From Pararhizobium_B sp963838155 (lineage in GTDB: Bacteria > Pseudomonadota > Alphaproteobacteria > Rhizobiales > Rhizobiaceae), in NCBI GenBank assembly GCA_963838155.1, contig CAWIQE010000004.1, positions 496,001-560,000 on the forward strand: DNA of 64,000 bases. Reading direction: 5' to 3'. Each line of letters starts with the position of its first letter. Position 1 is the first letter of the stretch. Positions 8,894 through 17,437 of this stretch are shown in pieces. A program made the position numbers and the translations under genes. The notes under the pieces were generated by a model. That model saw only the letters and a program-made list of their open reading frames with translations. It made no database searches and was not told where the DNA came from.

Positions 8894-9266
8894 TGTCGCC
8901 TCCCTTCGCCCGCAACGCCGAACTGCAACCGCATCCGGCTTCTGCGGCCGCGGCTCTCATGAACGGCGCAAGGATTGTCTCGATGTCGTCCGACACCTTT
9001 TCCGGAACGCTGATCACAAGCGTGACGGCGTCTGTCGCCTCCTTCAGGTCGAACGAAAGGAATGCGCAACACTGTCGCTCCCGGCGCACCATTTCACGCA
9101 CGGGCGCGGCATGGTCCGGCCTGTAGGTCAGGACAAGCGAACGCTCTTCCAGCCGGGCAGCGATCAGGGCGGCACGGTTCAGGTCGGCGATCCATGCGAG
9201 ACGCCCGTGCCATGCTTCTGTGTCCAGCGTGCATGCCACCGTCCGGTCGGCTGTGGCCTCTTCCAT
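8880..9266 (-). CDS. Cys-containing protein of the MerR-controlled operon
   Basis: The 128-residue protein has paired cysteines at RRERQCCAFLSFDL (about residue 84) and a C-terminal GCGCSS motif, which look like soft-metal ligands. A central segment VPEKVSDDIETILAPF is amphipathic. It is the first gene of a divergent operon facing a MerR regulator, with the MerR-type promoter between them. A metal-binding or mercury/organomercurial-related role is inferred; no enzyme motif is visible. Confidence 0.6.
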   Translation of the reverse strand: MEEATADRTVACTLDTEAWHGRLAWIADLNRAALIAARLEERSLVLTYRPDHAAPVREMVRRERQCCAFLSFDLKEATDAVTLVISVPEKVSDDIETILAPFMRAAAAEAGCGCSSALRAKGGDNVCG

Positions 9267-9300
9267 GTGGTCTTCCTTTCCTTGAAGGTTGGAAGCCGGT

Positions 9301-9331
9301 AGGCTAGCTCTTCAAGTTACTTGAGGTTCAA
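9301..9331 (-). promoter_or_regulatory. MerR-type promoter for the 9266 operon
   Basis: On the minus strand a -35 TTGAAC (9326-9331) and a -10 TAGCCT (9301-9306) are separated by exactly 19 bp. The spacer holds the dyad CTCAAGTAACTTGAAG. This long-spacer layout is the hallmark of promoters activated by MerR-family untwisting. It faces the MerR gene whose ATG is at 9351. Confidence 0.8.
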
Positions 9332-9350
9332 GCCCTTACCGGAGGACATC

Positions 9351-9800
9351 ATGGCGCTAAGGATCGGAGAACTGGCGCGGGTGACGCGCACGAACCCGCC
9401 GACCATCCGCTACTATGAGGAAATCGGCCTACTGCCGCCCGCCGACCGTCGCGTGGGCGGCCAGCGCTGCTACGGCGAGGAAGACCGCCAACGCCTGACC
9501 TTCATCCGCCAATGCCGCGAGTTCGGCTTTCCGATTGCGCAGGTCCGCTCGCTTGTGGAATTGACCGAAGACGGCGGCAGGTCATGCATGGACGCGCGAA
9601 CAGTCGCGGCCGATCATCTGGCTTCCGTCAGGGAGAAGCTGGCGGAGCTGAGGAAGCTCGAGCGCAACCTCACCGAATACATCGCGCGGTGCGATGCCGC
9701 CTGTTCGGGCGGGCCGGGGCCGGACTGCGTGATCCTGAAGGAAATGGCCGGGCCAGCCAGCGAGAACGCCTCGCGGCGGCCCGGGCACAGGCGTCGATGA
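9351..9800 (+). CDS. MerR-family metal-responsive regulator
   Basis: The 149-residue protein has the N-terminal winged helix (MALRIGELARVTRTNPPTIR, then YYEEIGLLPP) and a dimerisation helix ending in a Cys-rich tail. The first sensor Cys (GGRSCMDA) and the second (ARCDAACSG) are 35 residues apart, the MerR/ZntR spacing, with further Cys at +4 and +12. That supports a thiophilic metal ligand. ATG 9351 follows CGGAGGACATC; the upstream extension is rejected because it would cover its operator. It should activate the divergent genes from 9266 and is coupled by ATGA overlap to ynfA. Confidence 0.88.
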   Translation: MALRIGELARVTRTNPPTIRYYEEIGLLPPADRRVGGQRCYGEEDRQRLTFIRQCREFGFPIAQVRSLVELTEDGGRSCMDARTVAADHLASVREKLAELRKLERNLTEYIARCDAACSGGPGPDCVILKEMAGPASENASRRPGHRRR

Positions 9801-10129
9801 CCCGGACGGCGCTTGTCTATGCCGCCGCGGCCTTCCTCGAAATCGCCGGCTGCTTCAGCATGTGGCTGTGGCTGCGCGAAGGCAGGACGGCATGGTGGAT
9901 CGCTCCGGGCACGCTCTCGCTCGTGCTCTTCGCCGGGTGCCTGACGCTCGTCGACACCAACCTTGCCGGGCGGGCCTATGCCGCCTATGGGGGAGTCTAT
10001 ATCGTATCGTCTCTCCTGTGGCTGTGGACCGTCGAAGGCGTGCGTCCAGACCGGTGGGACGCCGCCGGAGCCGTCATCTGTCTCGTCGGGGCAGGAATCA
10101 TCCTGTTCGGCCCGCGCGCCGTGTCGTAG
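9797..10129 (+). CDS. YnfA family (UPF0060) inner membrane protein
   Basis: The 110-residue protein has four transmembrane helices and the family motifs AAAFLEIAGCFSMWLWLREG, GRAYAAYGGVYIVSSLLWLW and DRWDAAGAVICLVGAGIIL. YnfA proteins resemble small multidrug resistance exporters. Its ATG overlaps the stop of the MerR gene, so the two form an operon. In this setting export of a metal or metal-organic compound is a guess. Confidence 0.9.
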   Translation: MTRTALVYAAAAFLEIAGCFSMWLWLREGRTAWWIAPGTLSLVLFAGCLTLVDTNLAGRAYAAYGGVYIVSSLLWLWTVEGVRPDRWDAAGAVICLVGAGIILFGPRAVS

Positions 10130-10247
10130 ACGGTGAGACCGCTATCATGGGCACTGCTTCGCGCGTCGGCACTTCCAGTTCAAGCAGATCGAAGCCTCAA
10201 GGTGTCATAGCGGCTGTGTGGGCCGCGACACATTGGAGGCTCGGCAA

Positions 10248-10616
10248 GTGCTGGAATTGATGAAGGAAAGCGAGGGCAAAATCGTCGTGTTCCGCGCAAC
10301 AGGGAAGCTGTCGAGGAAGGACTACGACGAGGTGCTCGGGCCGAGGCTGGAAGACCTGGCGCGGCAGTTCGGCCGTGTGCGGGCCCTCGTCTACATGGAC
10401 GACGGCTTCAAGGGCTGGAACCTTCCCGCGGCCTGGGCCAACACGAAGCTCGACATGCGCTACCGGGCCGACCTGGAAAAGGTTGCGATCGTCGGAGCGC
10501 CCGGTTGGGAGGAAAGGTGCGTCAGGATGGCAGGCCTGCTGATGAAGGGCGAACTGCGGACTTTCCGGGCAGACCAGCTTCCAGCGGCATGGGATTGGGT
10601 TAAGAGCCAACCTTGA
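10248..10616 (+). CDS. SpoIIAA-like (STAS-type) protein
   Basis: The 122-residue protein matches the SpoIIAA-like family: GKIVVFRATGKLSRKDYDEV at the start, a central VRALVYMDDGFKGWNLPAAW, and RMAGLLMKGELRTFRADQL. GTG 10248 is preferred since GGAGG lies 8 bp upstream. Members are small soluble proteins of unclear role, often next to metal or stress genes. It is convergent with cadA. Confidence 0.75.
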   Translation: MLELMKESEGKIVVFRATGKLSRKDYDEVLGPRLEDLARQFGRVRALVYMDDGFKGWNLPAAWANTKLDMRYRADLEKVAIVGAPGWEERCVRMAGLLMKGELRTFRADQLPAAWDWVKSQP

Positions 10617-10667
10617 CGCCGCAGCCACCGACCGCAGCCGGAAGCCCCAGCGCGCTGAATCAACCAG

Positions 10668-13394
10668 TCAATGCCCGTGCGAAAGCGCGCGCACGGGCGC
10701 ATCGTCGGCGGAGGTGCCGTGATCCGGCGGGGCGTTCACGGCCGGTACCCGCAGCAGCCTGAGCGCGTTGGCCGTCACCAGAACCGTCGCCCCCGTATCG
10801 GCGAGGATTGCCGGCCACAGCCCCGTCAGGCCGACGATGGTGGTGACGAGGAAGACCGCCTTGAGGCCAAGCGCGATCGAGATGTTCTGCTTGATGTTGG
10901 CCATGGTGCGTTTCGACAGCGCGATCATCTCGCCGACGTCGCCGACCCGGCCGTGCAGGCTGGCCGCGTCACCGGTCTCCAGCGCGACGTCCGTGCCGCC
11001 GCCCATGGCGATGCCGACATCAGCGGCCGCAAGCGCCGGCGCGTCGTTGATGCCGTCGCCGACCTTGGCAACGATCAGGCCCTCACGCCGCAACTCGCCG
11101 ACGATCCGCTGCTTGTCCTCAGGCATCAGGTCGGCGCGGACCTCGACGCCGAGCTTCCGGCCGATCGCCTCGGCGGTGCGGGCGTTGTCGCCGGTCAGCA
11201 TCACCGTGCGAATCCCTTCCGCCCCGAACGCCTTCATGGCCTGAAGTGCGTCAGGGCGCGGTTCGTCGCGCATGGCGATCAGGCCAAGGACGGCGTCGCC
11301 CGCGACCAGGACGGCGACGCTCTTGCCCTCGTCGTGCAGGGCACGGGCCTGCTCGTCCATCTTGGCATTGATCGTGGTGCGTTCCGCGGCCGCGGCAAGG
11401 GATCCGAGAAACAGATCCTGGCCATCGACCCGTCCCGTTACGCCCTTGCCGCCGACGGCCGAGGCATTTTCGACTGTCGGAAGCGTGCCGGAGCAGTCCT
11501 TCGCGCGTGCCAGTATCGCCCTGGCGAGCGGATGGCTCGATCCGCTTTCCAAAGCGGCTGCAAGACGCAGCGCTTCGCCGTCGTCGCTGCCGAAGGCAAT
11601 AACGTCGGTGACGGTCGGCTTGCCTTCGGTCAGCGTTCCGGTCTTGTCGAAGGCGACGGCGTTGATCTTGCCGAGTGTCTCAAGCACCGCGCCGCCCTTG
11701 ATCAGCAGGCCTCGGCGCGCGCCGGCTGAAAGCGAGGCGGCAATCGCCGCCGGCGTCGAGATGACCAGCGCGCAGGGACAGCCGATCAGCAGGATGGCGA
11801 GCCCCTTGTAGATCCACTCGCTCCACGGTGCTGCGAAGGCGAGCGGCGGCACGGCGGCCACGAGGGCTGCGACGACGACCACGCCCGGCGTATAGTAGCG
11901 CGAGAAGCGGTCGATGAAGCGTTCCGTCGGAGCCTTCAATTCCTGCGCCTCCTCGACGAGGCGCACGACGCGGGCGATGGTGTTGTCCTTCGCAGCGGCG
12001 GTCACACTCACGCGCAGCGCCTTGTCGCCGTTGATCGTCCCGGCGAACACCGTGTCATCGGCCTTCTTGAAGACCGGCGTGCTTTCGCCCGTCACCGGTG
12101 CCTGGTCGACTGCGCTTTCGCCGTCGAGCACGACCCCGTCGGCGGGGATGCGGTCGCCCGGCCGGACGAGGACGGTCGCGCCCTTCGCCAGGCTGTCGGC
12201 AGGGACTTCTAATGTCGACCCGTCGTCATTGACGCGCAGCGCCGTCTTGGGCACGAGATCGCTCAGCGCCGAAATGCTGGATCGAGCCCGTCCGGCAGCC
12301 ACGCCTTCGAGCAGTTCGCCAAGCAGAAACAGGAAGACGACGACGGCCGCTTCCTGCGTCGCGCCGAGCGCCACCGCACCGACGGCGGCGATCGTCATCA
12401 GCATCTCGATCGAGAACGGCGCTCCGGCGAGCCAGGCCCCCATGATCGCCCGCCGCGCGACCGGGACAAGACCGATCAGCATCGCAAGGCCGAAGAGCCA
12501 AGGGCCGACGGCCGGAAGCATTTGCGCCACGGCCGCCGCAATGGCGAGCGCGACACCGGTTGCGACCGTGATCCGGATCTTGCCGTCGCGATACCACGGC
12601 TCGGCGGCTGGTTCTTCGCCGGGCGCGGTAACGCCTTCAGCATGGCCATGATCGTGATCATGCTGGTGCACATGGCCGTGTTCGTGCTCGTGGTCATGCC
12701 CGCAACAGGCCGCGCCCGAGGCTTCCGGCACCGCTTCGTCGTCGGCGAGCCGGCTGGTGCCGTAGCCGAGTGCGCCCACGCGCTTCTCGAGCTTGTCGAG
12801 GTCGGTCGACGGATCGTGGCTGACGCTCATGCTGCGCGTCGTCACCGAAACCCGGACGTCCTCGACGCCTTTCACCCGCCGCGCGGCTCCGTCGATCTTC
12901 GCGGCACAGCTCGCGCAGTCCATGCCGTCTACCTTGAACCGCGTGACGAGCGAGCCGTCGCCGGCAGCGGGCAAAGCGGCGTCCTCCGCGGCATGAGCAT
13001 CGCCGAGCCCGTGGTCGTGGCCATCGTGTTGCGAATGCGCGTGCTCGTGCGGATGATCGTGGCCATGGCCATGGTGGTGGTCGACGTCATCGCAGTGGTG
13101 ATGATGATGGTCATGGTCATGCGCGTGGTCGCAGCACGCTTCGCCGACAGGCTCCAGAAGCGCATCCTCCGTCGCCAGCCGTTCGGCACCGTAGCCGAGC
13201 GCGCGAACGCGCTTCTCCAGCTTGCCGAGGTCGGCGCTTTCGTCGTGATCCACGGTCATGCTGCGGGTCGTCACCGAGACCGCGACGTTGCCGACGCCCC
13301 TGACCCGGCGGACCGCGCCCTCGATCTTGGCGGCGCAACTCGCGCAATCGATGCCGTCCACCTTGTAGCGGGTCTGGATTGCTTCCGTTTCCAT
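10668..13394 (-). CDS. cadA: P-IB-type heavy-metal (Zn/Cd/Pb) ATPase
   Basis: This 908-residue exporter pumps Zn2+, Cd2+ or Pb2+ across the inner membrane. It has two N-terminal HMA domains with CASC at residues 17-20 and 160-163, each followed by a long His/Asp-rich linker (about residues 87-130 and 230-260). The membrane domain has the CPC motif in IGCPCALVIST, the P-domain has DKTGTLTEG, and the hinge GDGINDAPALAAADVGIAMG. CPC plus this layout indicates the P-IB-2 subgroup. ATG 13394 follows GAAAGGAATT; the upstream frame is non-coding promoter DNA. The divergent CadR gene and two MerR-type operators control it. Confidence 0.95.
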   Translation of the reverse strand: METEAIQTRYKVDGIDCASCAAKIEGAVRRVRGVGNVAVSVTTRSMTVDHDESADLGKLEKRVRALGYGAERLATEDALLEPVGEACCDHAHDHDHHHHHCDDVDHHHGHGHDHPHEHAHSQHDGHDHGLGDAHAAEDAALPAAGDGSLVTRFKVDGMDCASCAAKIDGAARRVKGVEDVRVSVTTRSMSVSHDPSTDLDKLEKRVGALGYGTSRLADDEAVPEASGAACCGHDHEHEHGHVHQHDHDHGHAEGVTAPGEEPAAEPWYRDGKIRITVATGVALAIAAAVAQMLPAVGPWLFGLAMLIGLVPVARRAIMGAWLAGAPFSIEMLMTIAAVGAVALGATQEAAVVVFLFLLGELLEGVAAGRARSSISALSDLVPKTALRVNDDGSTLEVPADSLAKGATVLVRPGDRIPADGVVLDGESAVDQAPVTGESTPVFKKADDTVFAGTINGDKALRVSVTAAAKDNTIARVVRLVEEAQELKAPTERFIDRFSRYYTPGVVVVAALVAAVPPLAFAAPWSEWIYKGLAILLIGCPCALVISTPAAIAASLSAGARRGLLIKGGAVLETLGKINAVAFDKTGTLTEGKPTVTDVIAFGSDDGEALRLAAALESGSSHPLARAILARAKDCSGTLPTVENASAVGGKGVTGRVDGQDLFLGSLAAAAERTTINAKMDEQARALHDEGKSVAVLVAGDAVLGLIAMRDEPRPDALQAMKAFGAEGIRTVMLTGDNARTAEAIGRKLGVEVRADLMPEDKQRIVGELRREGLIVAKVGDGINDAPALAAADVGIAMGGGTDVALETGDAASLHGRVGDVGEMIALSKRTMANIKQNISIALGLKAVFLVTTIVGLTGLWPAILADTGATVLVTANALRLLRVPAVNAPPDHGTSADDAPVRALSHGH

Positions 13395-13440
13395 GGCCAA
13401 TTCCTTTCCTTCGCGACCGGCTTCCTTCATCGTTGCAGGG

Positions 13441-13471
13441 AGCCTAGCTCCTATAGCGGTTAGAGGATCAA
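13441..13471 (-). promoter_or_regulatory. CadR-type promoter 1 of cadA
   Basis: Minus-strand -35 TTGATC (13466-13471) and -10 TAGGCT (13441-13446) are 19 bp apart, and the spacer holds the dyad CTCTAACCGCTATAGGAG. It lies 47 bp upstream of the cadA start. Confidence 0.8.
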
Positions 13472-13530
13472 GGGCCTTGTTCCGGACTTGGAAGGCAGGC
13501 CGGACCGAGCCTTGAATCGGCGATGAGCCG

Positions 13531-13561
13531 AGCTTAGGTTCTCCAGCGGCTAGAGAATCAA
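13531..13561 (-). promoter_or_regulatory. CadR-type promoter 2, exactly 90 bp further upstream
   Basis: Minus-strand -35 TTGATT (13556-13561) and -10 TAAGCT (13531-13536) are also 19 bp apart, with spacer dyad TTCTCTAGCCGCTGGAGAA. It points to cadA but abuts the cadR start (ATG 13573), so it may also serve CadR autoregulation. Confidence 0.75.
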
Positions 13562-13572
13562 GAGGTGCGAGA

Positions 13573-13995
13573 ATGAAAGAAGTTCCGATCGGCAAGGCCG
13601 CCGCGGCAAGCGGCGTCAAGGTTCCGACTATCCGCTACTACGAACAGATCGGCCTGCTTCCGGAAGCGCCGCGGACCGACAGCAACCGCCGTCTTTACGG
13701 CGAGCCCGACATCCGCCGCCTTGCCTTCATCCGCCACGCCCGCGAACTCGGTTTCGAGGTCGACGCAATCCGCACGCTGATCGACCTGCAGGAGCATCCG
13801 GCGCGATCCTGCGCGGAGGCCGACGCGATAGCAGCCGCCCGGCTCGGAGATATCGAGACGCGCATCGCCAAGCTGCATTCCCTCAAGCAGGAACTGGAAC
13901 GCATGGTAGAGTGCAGCCGTCATGGCCGCGTGCGCGATTGCCGGGTGATCGAGATCCTCGCCGACCACGACAAGTGCCTGCACGAGGCGCACTGA
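13573..13995 (+). CDS. cadR: CadR/PbrR-type MerR regulator
   Basis: The 140-residue protein has the MerR winged helix (KEVPIGKAAAASGVKVPTIR, then YYEQIGLLPEAP) and a long dimer helix. Sensor cysteines lie in HPARSCAEAD, ERMVECSRHGR and RVRDCRVIEI, with a terminal CLHEAH, resembling CadR/ZntR metal sites. It is divergent from cadA, with two 19-bp-spacer promoters between them. A third matching operator at 15837-15867 suggests it also controls the operon there. It likely senses Cd, Pb or Zn. Confidence 0.88.
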   Translation: MKEVPIGKAAAASGVKVPTIRYYEQIGLLPEAPRTDSNRRLYGEPDIRRLAFIRHARELGFEVDAIRTLIDLQEHPARSCAEADAIAAARLGDIETRIAKLHSLKQELERMVECSRHGRVRDCRVIEILADHDKCLHEAH

Positions 13996-14006
13996 CAATC
14001 AGCCCA

Positions 14007-14141
14007 TCAGTTCATCGAGCAGCAGAAGCGCCAGGAAGCCCATACGCCGCTTGTGAACGTTGCGCCCGGATTTTTCCGCGTTGCGAAGACCGCGCCGAGC
14101 ACAGCCAGGCAGACCGGAACGATCGTATAGAGCAGCGGCAT
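14007..14141 (-). CDS. short ORF after ctaG
   Basis: ATG 14141 lies just past the ctaG stop, with GAGG 6 bp upstream. The 44 residues start MPLLYTIVPVCLAVLGAVFA, one transmembrane helix. The rest reads poorly, while the next frame gives MGFLALLLLDELMG up to 14013, so a frameshifted two-helix mini-protein is possible. Function unknown. Confidence 0.35.
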   Translation of the reverse strand: MPLLYTIVPVCLAVLGAVFATRKNPGATFTSGVWASWRFCCSMN

Positions 14142-14142
14142 C

Positions 14143-15216
14143 TCAGTCCTCGTCCGTTCGCGGGTTCATCGCCTGATCCGGAGCCGAACCCGTCCGTTCG
14201 GGGGACGATGGCCAGTCCAGGCTCTCGATCGCGGCGGAGCCAGCGACCTCGCTTCGGTTCATGGAAAGGCCGATCACTCCGACCAGGATGGCGCTCGAGA
14301 ACATCACCGCGGCGAAGAGGGCAAAGCTGCCCGCCATGAAGACGTTCTTCTTCCTCGCCTGGGCGATCAGGGCCTCGCCTGTCGAGGGGTAGAGCATGGC
14401 CGCCCAGTTCGAACCGGTCCATGCTGTCCGGCGCTTCTCCACCCGCTCTTCGTTCAGGCCCATGGCATGAATGGTCATTGTGACCGCCAGCAGCGCTGCG
14501 AGCGCGCTTGCCACCCAGATGATCAGGCCGCCGACCTGCTCGTCGCCAAGAGGTGTCGTTCCGAAAAATCGAGCGTCGACGCCGTAGGCCGGATAGAGGA
14601 CGGTCTGCTTCAGCGTGGTGTAGGAGCCGAGCGCGATCGAGGACAGCATGACCAGCCAGAGCATCATCAGGCGATGGCCGTAGGGTGCTCCCTTCGGATC
14701 GGGCCGCGTGTCGAAGACGCGGAACCAGAAGAGGATCCCTGTGAGAAGGAAAGACGCGTGCATCGCCCCGTGAAGCATCGGAGCGTTCAGCGCGGCATCG
14801 TGGAAGGCCGGCACCTCCCAGAATGCGATCGTCCCGATGAAGAGCACGGTGGTGAAAACCGGATGCGAAAGACAGGAGAGGACAGCGCGCAGCGAATCCC
14901 TGGCGAGCAATCTGCCGATGCGCCTTCGCAATGGCCGTGGCAGTCCGGCAATCAGCGTCGGAAACGGTCGGGAGGCGAGCATGAGCATCGGGCTTGCGAA
15001 GCGCAGCAGGAAGAACTGCCCCTGATGCGCATAGAACAGGCCGGGTGTGACCGCCGTCAGGGGCGGCTCGAGCGCGAGAGCCAGAACGCAAAGTCCAGCC
15101 ATGAAGGCGGTCGAACGCAGCAGGAAGCCGGTATCCCGTAAGCCGCGCCTGCGCCAGCCATTGGCGAAGACGAGGGCGACGGCAAGGATTGCCACAAGGG
15201 GAGCAAGGGAGATCAT
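14143..15216 (-). CDS. CtaG-type (caa3) cytochrome c oxidase assembly factor
   Basis: The 357-residue multi-helix membrane protein matches the caa3 CtaG family: LFYAHQGQFFLLRFASPML, HPVFTTVLFIGTIAFWEVP, AMHASFLLTGILFWFRVFD and a middle QVGGLIIWVAS. Conserved His residues in helices (AHQ, LHGAMH) suit a copper role. The family helps build copper centres of oxidases. A hydrophilic C-terminal tail of about 35 residues is extra. It follows the methyltransferase-like gene by 18 bp and shares its CadR-type promoter. Confidence 0.85.
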   Translation of the reverse strand: MISLAPLVAILAVALVFANGWRRRGLRDTGFLLRSTAFMAGLCVLALALEPPLTAVTPGLFYAHQGQFFLLRFASPMLMLASRPFPTLIAGLPRPLRRRIGRLLARDSLRAVLSCLSHPVFTTVLFIGTIAFWEVPAFHDAALNAPMLHGAMHASFLLTGILFWFRVFDTRPDPKGAPYGHRLMMLWLVMLSSIALGSYTTLKQTVLYPAYGVDARFFGTTPLGDEQVGGLIIWVASALAALLAVTMTIHAMGLNEERVEKRRTAWTGSNWAAMLYPSTGEALIAQARKKNVFMAGSFALFAAVMFSSAILVGVIGLSMNRSEVAGSAAIESLDWPSSPERTGSAPDQAMNPRTDED

Positions 15217-15234
15217 GGTCGTTCCGGTGGCCGC

Positions 15235-15798
15235 TCAGAAAAACCTTGGCACGCGCGCCATGTATTCCTCGTAGCTGCCGCCGTAACGCTCCTTTAGCCA
15301 TGGTTCCTCGGCAAAGGGCGCGAGCACCGCGGCCAGGCATCCGAGCAGGGCCGGAATCACCATCGGAGCCGAATTGCAAAGCACTGTCGCGCCGGCAATG
15401 ACGAGGACGTCGCCGAGATACTGCGGATTGCGGCTCCAGCGATATGGGCCAGCGGTGACGAGCCTGTCCTCGATGCCGACCGTGGCGACCGTCCCGATGC
15501 GGCCCGCTCCCCAGAAGGCGAGCAGGTTGCCCCCAACGAAGGTGAGGCCGCCGGCCACCAGAGCGACGAAGCGCGGCAGTCCAAGTGTTCCGAAGCTTGC
15601 CGCTCCGAGGACAAGACTCGACGCAACATAGAGAAAGACGAGCATCCAGATTCCCCAGAAGCGCCAGTCGCTTGTCCCGGCGTCGGGTGGCCAGACACGA
15701 CAGCGCGGCACGAGTGCCGAAAGAGCAATGGCTGTGACGAGAAGACCGCCTGACAGCGCCGCCGCAGTTAGAAAAGCGATATCCAGGGCACCGTGCAA
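15235..15798 (-). CDS. isoprenylcysteine carboxyl methyltransferase-like membrane protein
   Basis: The 187-residue protein has four to five helices and the family C-terminus: TAGPYRWSRNPQYLGDVLVI and EEPWLKERYGGSYEEYMARV. Bacterial ICMT/PEMT-like proteins are integral membrane methyltransferases of mostly unknown substrate and often sit with metal exporters. Start is TTG 15798 with GGGAGAC 6 bp upstream. It is first in an operon with ctaG, behind a MerR-type promoter. Confidence 0.82.
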   Translation of the reverse strand: MHGALDIAFLTAAALSGGLLVTAIALSALVPRCRVWPPDAGTSDWRFWGIWMLVFLYVASSLVLGAASFGTLGLPRFVALVAGGLTFVGGNLLAFWGAGRIGTVATVGIEDRLVTAGPYRWSRNPQYLGDVLVIAGATVLCNSAPMVIPALLGCLAAVLAPFAEEPWLKERYGGSYEEYMARVPRFF

Positions 15799-15836
15799 CT
15801 TAGTCTCCCTCGCATACGATGGTCCAATGTCCGGCC

Positions 15837-15867
15837 ACCGTACATTCTCGAGCCGCTATAGGATCAA
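15837..15867 (-). promoter_or_regulatory. third CadR-type promoter
   Basis: Minus-strand -35 TTGATC (15862-15867) and -10 TACGGT (15837-15842) are 19 bp apart. The spacer CTATAGCGGCTCGAGAATG shares the CTATAGCGG core with the cadA operators (inverted orientation of the half-site). It directs the 15798 operon. Confidence 0.75.
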
Positions 15868-15930
15868 GGCCGCGGTGATCGGCCCAAGGCACCCGATGGT
15901 CGGGCAAAGCAACATTGGGACGATGCCGTC

Positions 15931-17136
15931 CTACCGGGCGGCTTTCCCCTGCAATGAAGTAACCTGGAACAGCAGGTTCAGCGCCGCAATCTGCGTTACG
16001 GCCACGAAAGCAACGAGCCATGCGGTGGATACCGGATAGAGGAAGCCGATGATGGCCGAGCCCGCGAGCCAGGCCAGCCCGTATCCGGCCGCGAAAATGC
16101 CGTAGCCCTCACCCCTGCGCGACCGCGGCACCAGGTCGGCGACCGCCGCCCGCATGGTCAATTCGTGGACGCCGGCGGTCGCGCCCCAGATGACGGCCCC
16201 GATCCACACCGCTGTCGCATCGCTCGAAAACGCAAGAACCGGGACGGCAATCGCGAGCGGTGTCGCCACGGCAAGCGATCTCAGGCCGAAACGGTCGTAG
16301 AGCCGGCCGGAGACAAGCGCCGCCAGCCCGGCCGCCGCCATCGCCGCCGCGTAAGTGACCGGGATCATTTCGTCCGGCAGCACCCGCGCCACATGCATGT
16401 GAAAGGCGAGGACGGCGAAGGTGGAAAAGCCGACCATGCTGAGGCAGGTAAACGCCAGATAGAACCAGAACTGGCGCGGAAGCGGCGGCTTCGCCGATGC
16501 TTCGTCGGAGCCGGGGCGTTCCGCGGCCGGCTCGTAAGCCTGCGGTCGCGGCACCGAGCGCCTCAGCCAGCCAAGCACGAGCAGCGCCAGGATCCCCGGC
16601 ACGGCGAGCACCGCGAAGCCGGCCCGATAGCCGGAAAGCGCGATCATTCCGGCGACGATGAGCGGGCCGATCAGCGCGCCGGTCTGGTCGAGGAACTCGT
16701 GGATCGCGAAGACCGTGCCGCGGCCGAAATCGACGCTGGCGGAGGCGAGCATGCTGTCGCGAGCGGGCGTGCGCACTGCCTTGCCGAAGCGCTCGGCGAC
16801 GACGAGCGCGGCGGCCTGCCAGAACGCCTGGGAGACGGCGAGAAGCGGAACGGCAATGATGGTGATGGCATAGCCTGCGATCGACAGCGGCCACAGCCGG
16901 CCGGTGCGGTCCGCGAGTTTGCCGCTCGGCAGCCGCAGAACTAAAGCAACCGCCTCGCCGAGCCCGGTGACCAGCCCGACGAGCACCGCAGACGCGCCAA
17001 AGGTCGCAAGATACGGACCGGTGATCGCCCGCGCGCCTTCGTAGACCATGTCGGCGAGCATGCTGACGACGCCGAAGGCGACGACGAAACGTATCGGCGT
17101 CAGGCGGTTGAACCGGCCGTTCTTTCGGTTATCCAA
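15931..17136 (-). CDS. MFS transporter
   Basis: The 401-residue protein has about 12 helices. The first loop after helix 2 has LPSGKLADRTGRLW (the GXLADRXGR MFS signature), and helix 4-5 has RFGKAVRTPARDSMLASAS, which is typical of a subgroup close to nickel/cobalt or general drug exporters. A charged linker of about 25 residues (RPQAYEPAAERPGSDEASAK) joins the two halves. Start is TTG 17136 with GGAAGG upstream. It runs toward the CadR-type operon, 64 bp from that promoter. Substrate unknown, metal efflux possible from context. Confidence 0.85.
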   Translation of the reverse strand: MDNRKNGRFNRLTPIRFVVAFGVVSMLADMVYEGARAITGPYLATFGASAVLVGLVTGLGEAVALVLRLPSGKLADRTGRLWPLSIAGYAITIIAVPLLAVSQAFWQAAALVVAERFGKAVRTPARDSMLASASVDFGRGTVFAIHEFLDQTGALIGPLIVAGMIALSGYRAGFAVLAVPGILALLVLGWLRRSVPRPQAYEPAAERPGSDEASAKPPLPRQFWFYLAFTCLSMVGFSTFAVLAFHMHVARVLPDEMIPVTYAAAMAAAGLAALVSGRLYDRFGLRSLAVATPLAIAVPVLAFSSDATAVWIGAVIWGATAGVHELTMRAAVADLVPRSRRGEGYGIFAAGYGLAWLAGSAIIGFLYPVSTAWLVAFVAVTQIAALNLLFQVTSLQGKAAR

Positions 17137-17390
17137 GGCATCGTCCTTCCCGTCTCACGAAACAACCAGGGCGGGCAAAGCTTCGACTGTCACCCTGGGA
17201 CACTTCTCGCAGAACGAAAGCCTGCCGTCGGGCAAAATTGGGGCTGCGACCGAAGGGAGCGCCGCCAGAGCTTTCAATTCCGCCCGCGGCTTCGGCGGGC
17301 ATTGGTCTGGATGCCGTCGGCCTCCGATTCAAACCGTTCCACCGGCTCCGTCATCGCGCATCGGTCCTTTGCAGAACTGCGTAGACAAAT

Positions 17391-17407
17391 ACCCTACCCC
17401 CCTATAT
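17391..17407 (+). promoter_or_regulatory. DmeR/RcnR-type operator
   Basis: TACCCTACCCCCCTATA carries the C/G tract flanked by TA-rich ends that RcnR/CsoR-class nickel-cobalt repressors bind. It lies 30 bp before dmeR. Confidence 0.65.
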
Positions 17408-17437
17408 ATATTGATCATTCGTCAGGGAAGGTCGCAG

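Noticed and set aside
8441..9800. A classical mercury resistance (mer) operon
   Set aside because: No MerA, MerT, MerP or MerB signature is present; only the regulator layout resembles mer.
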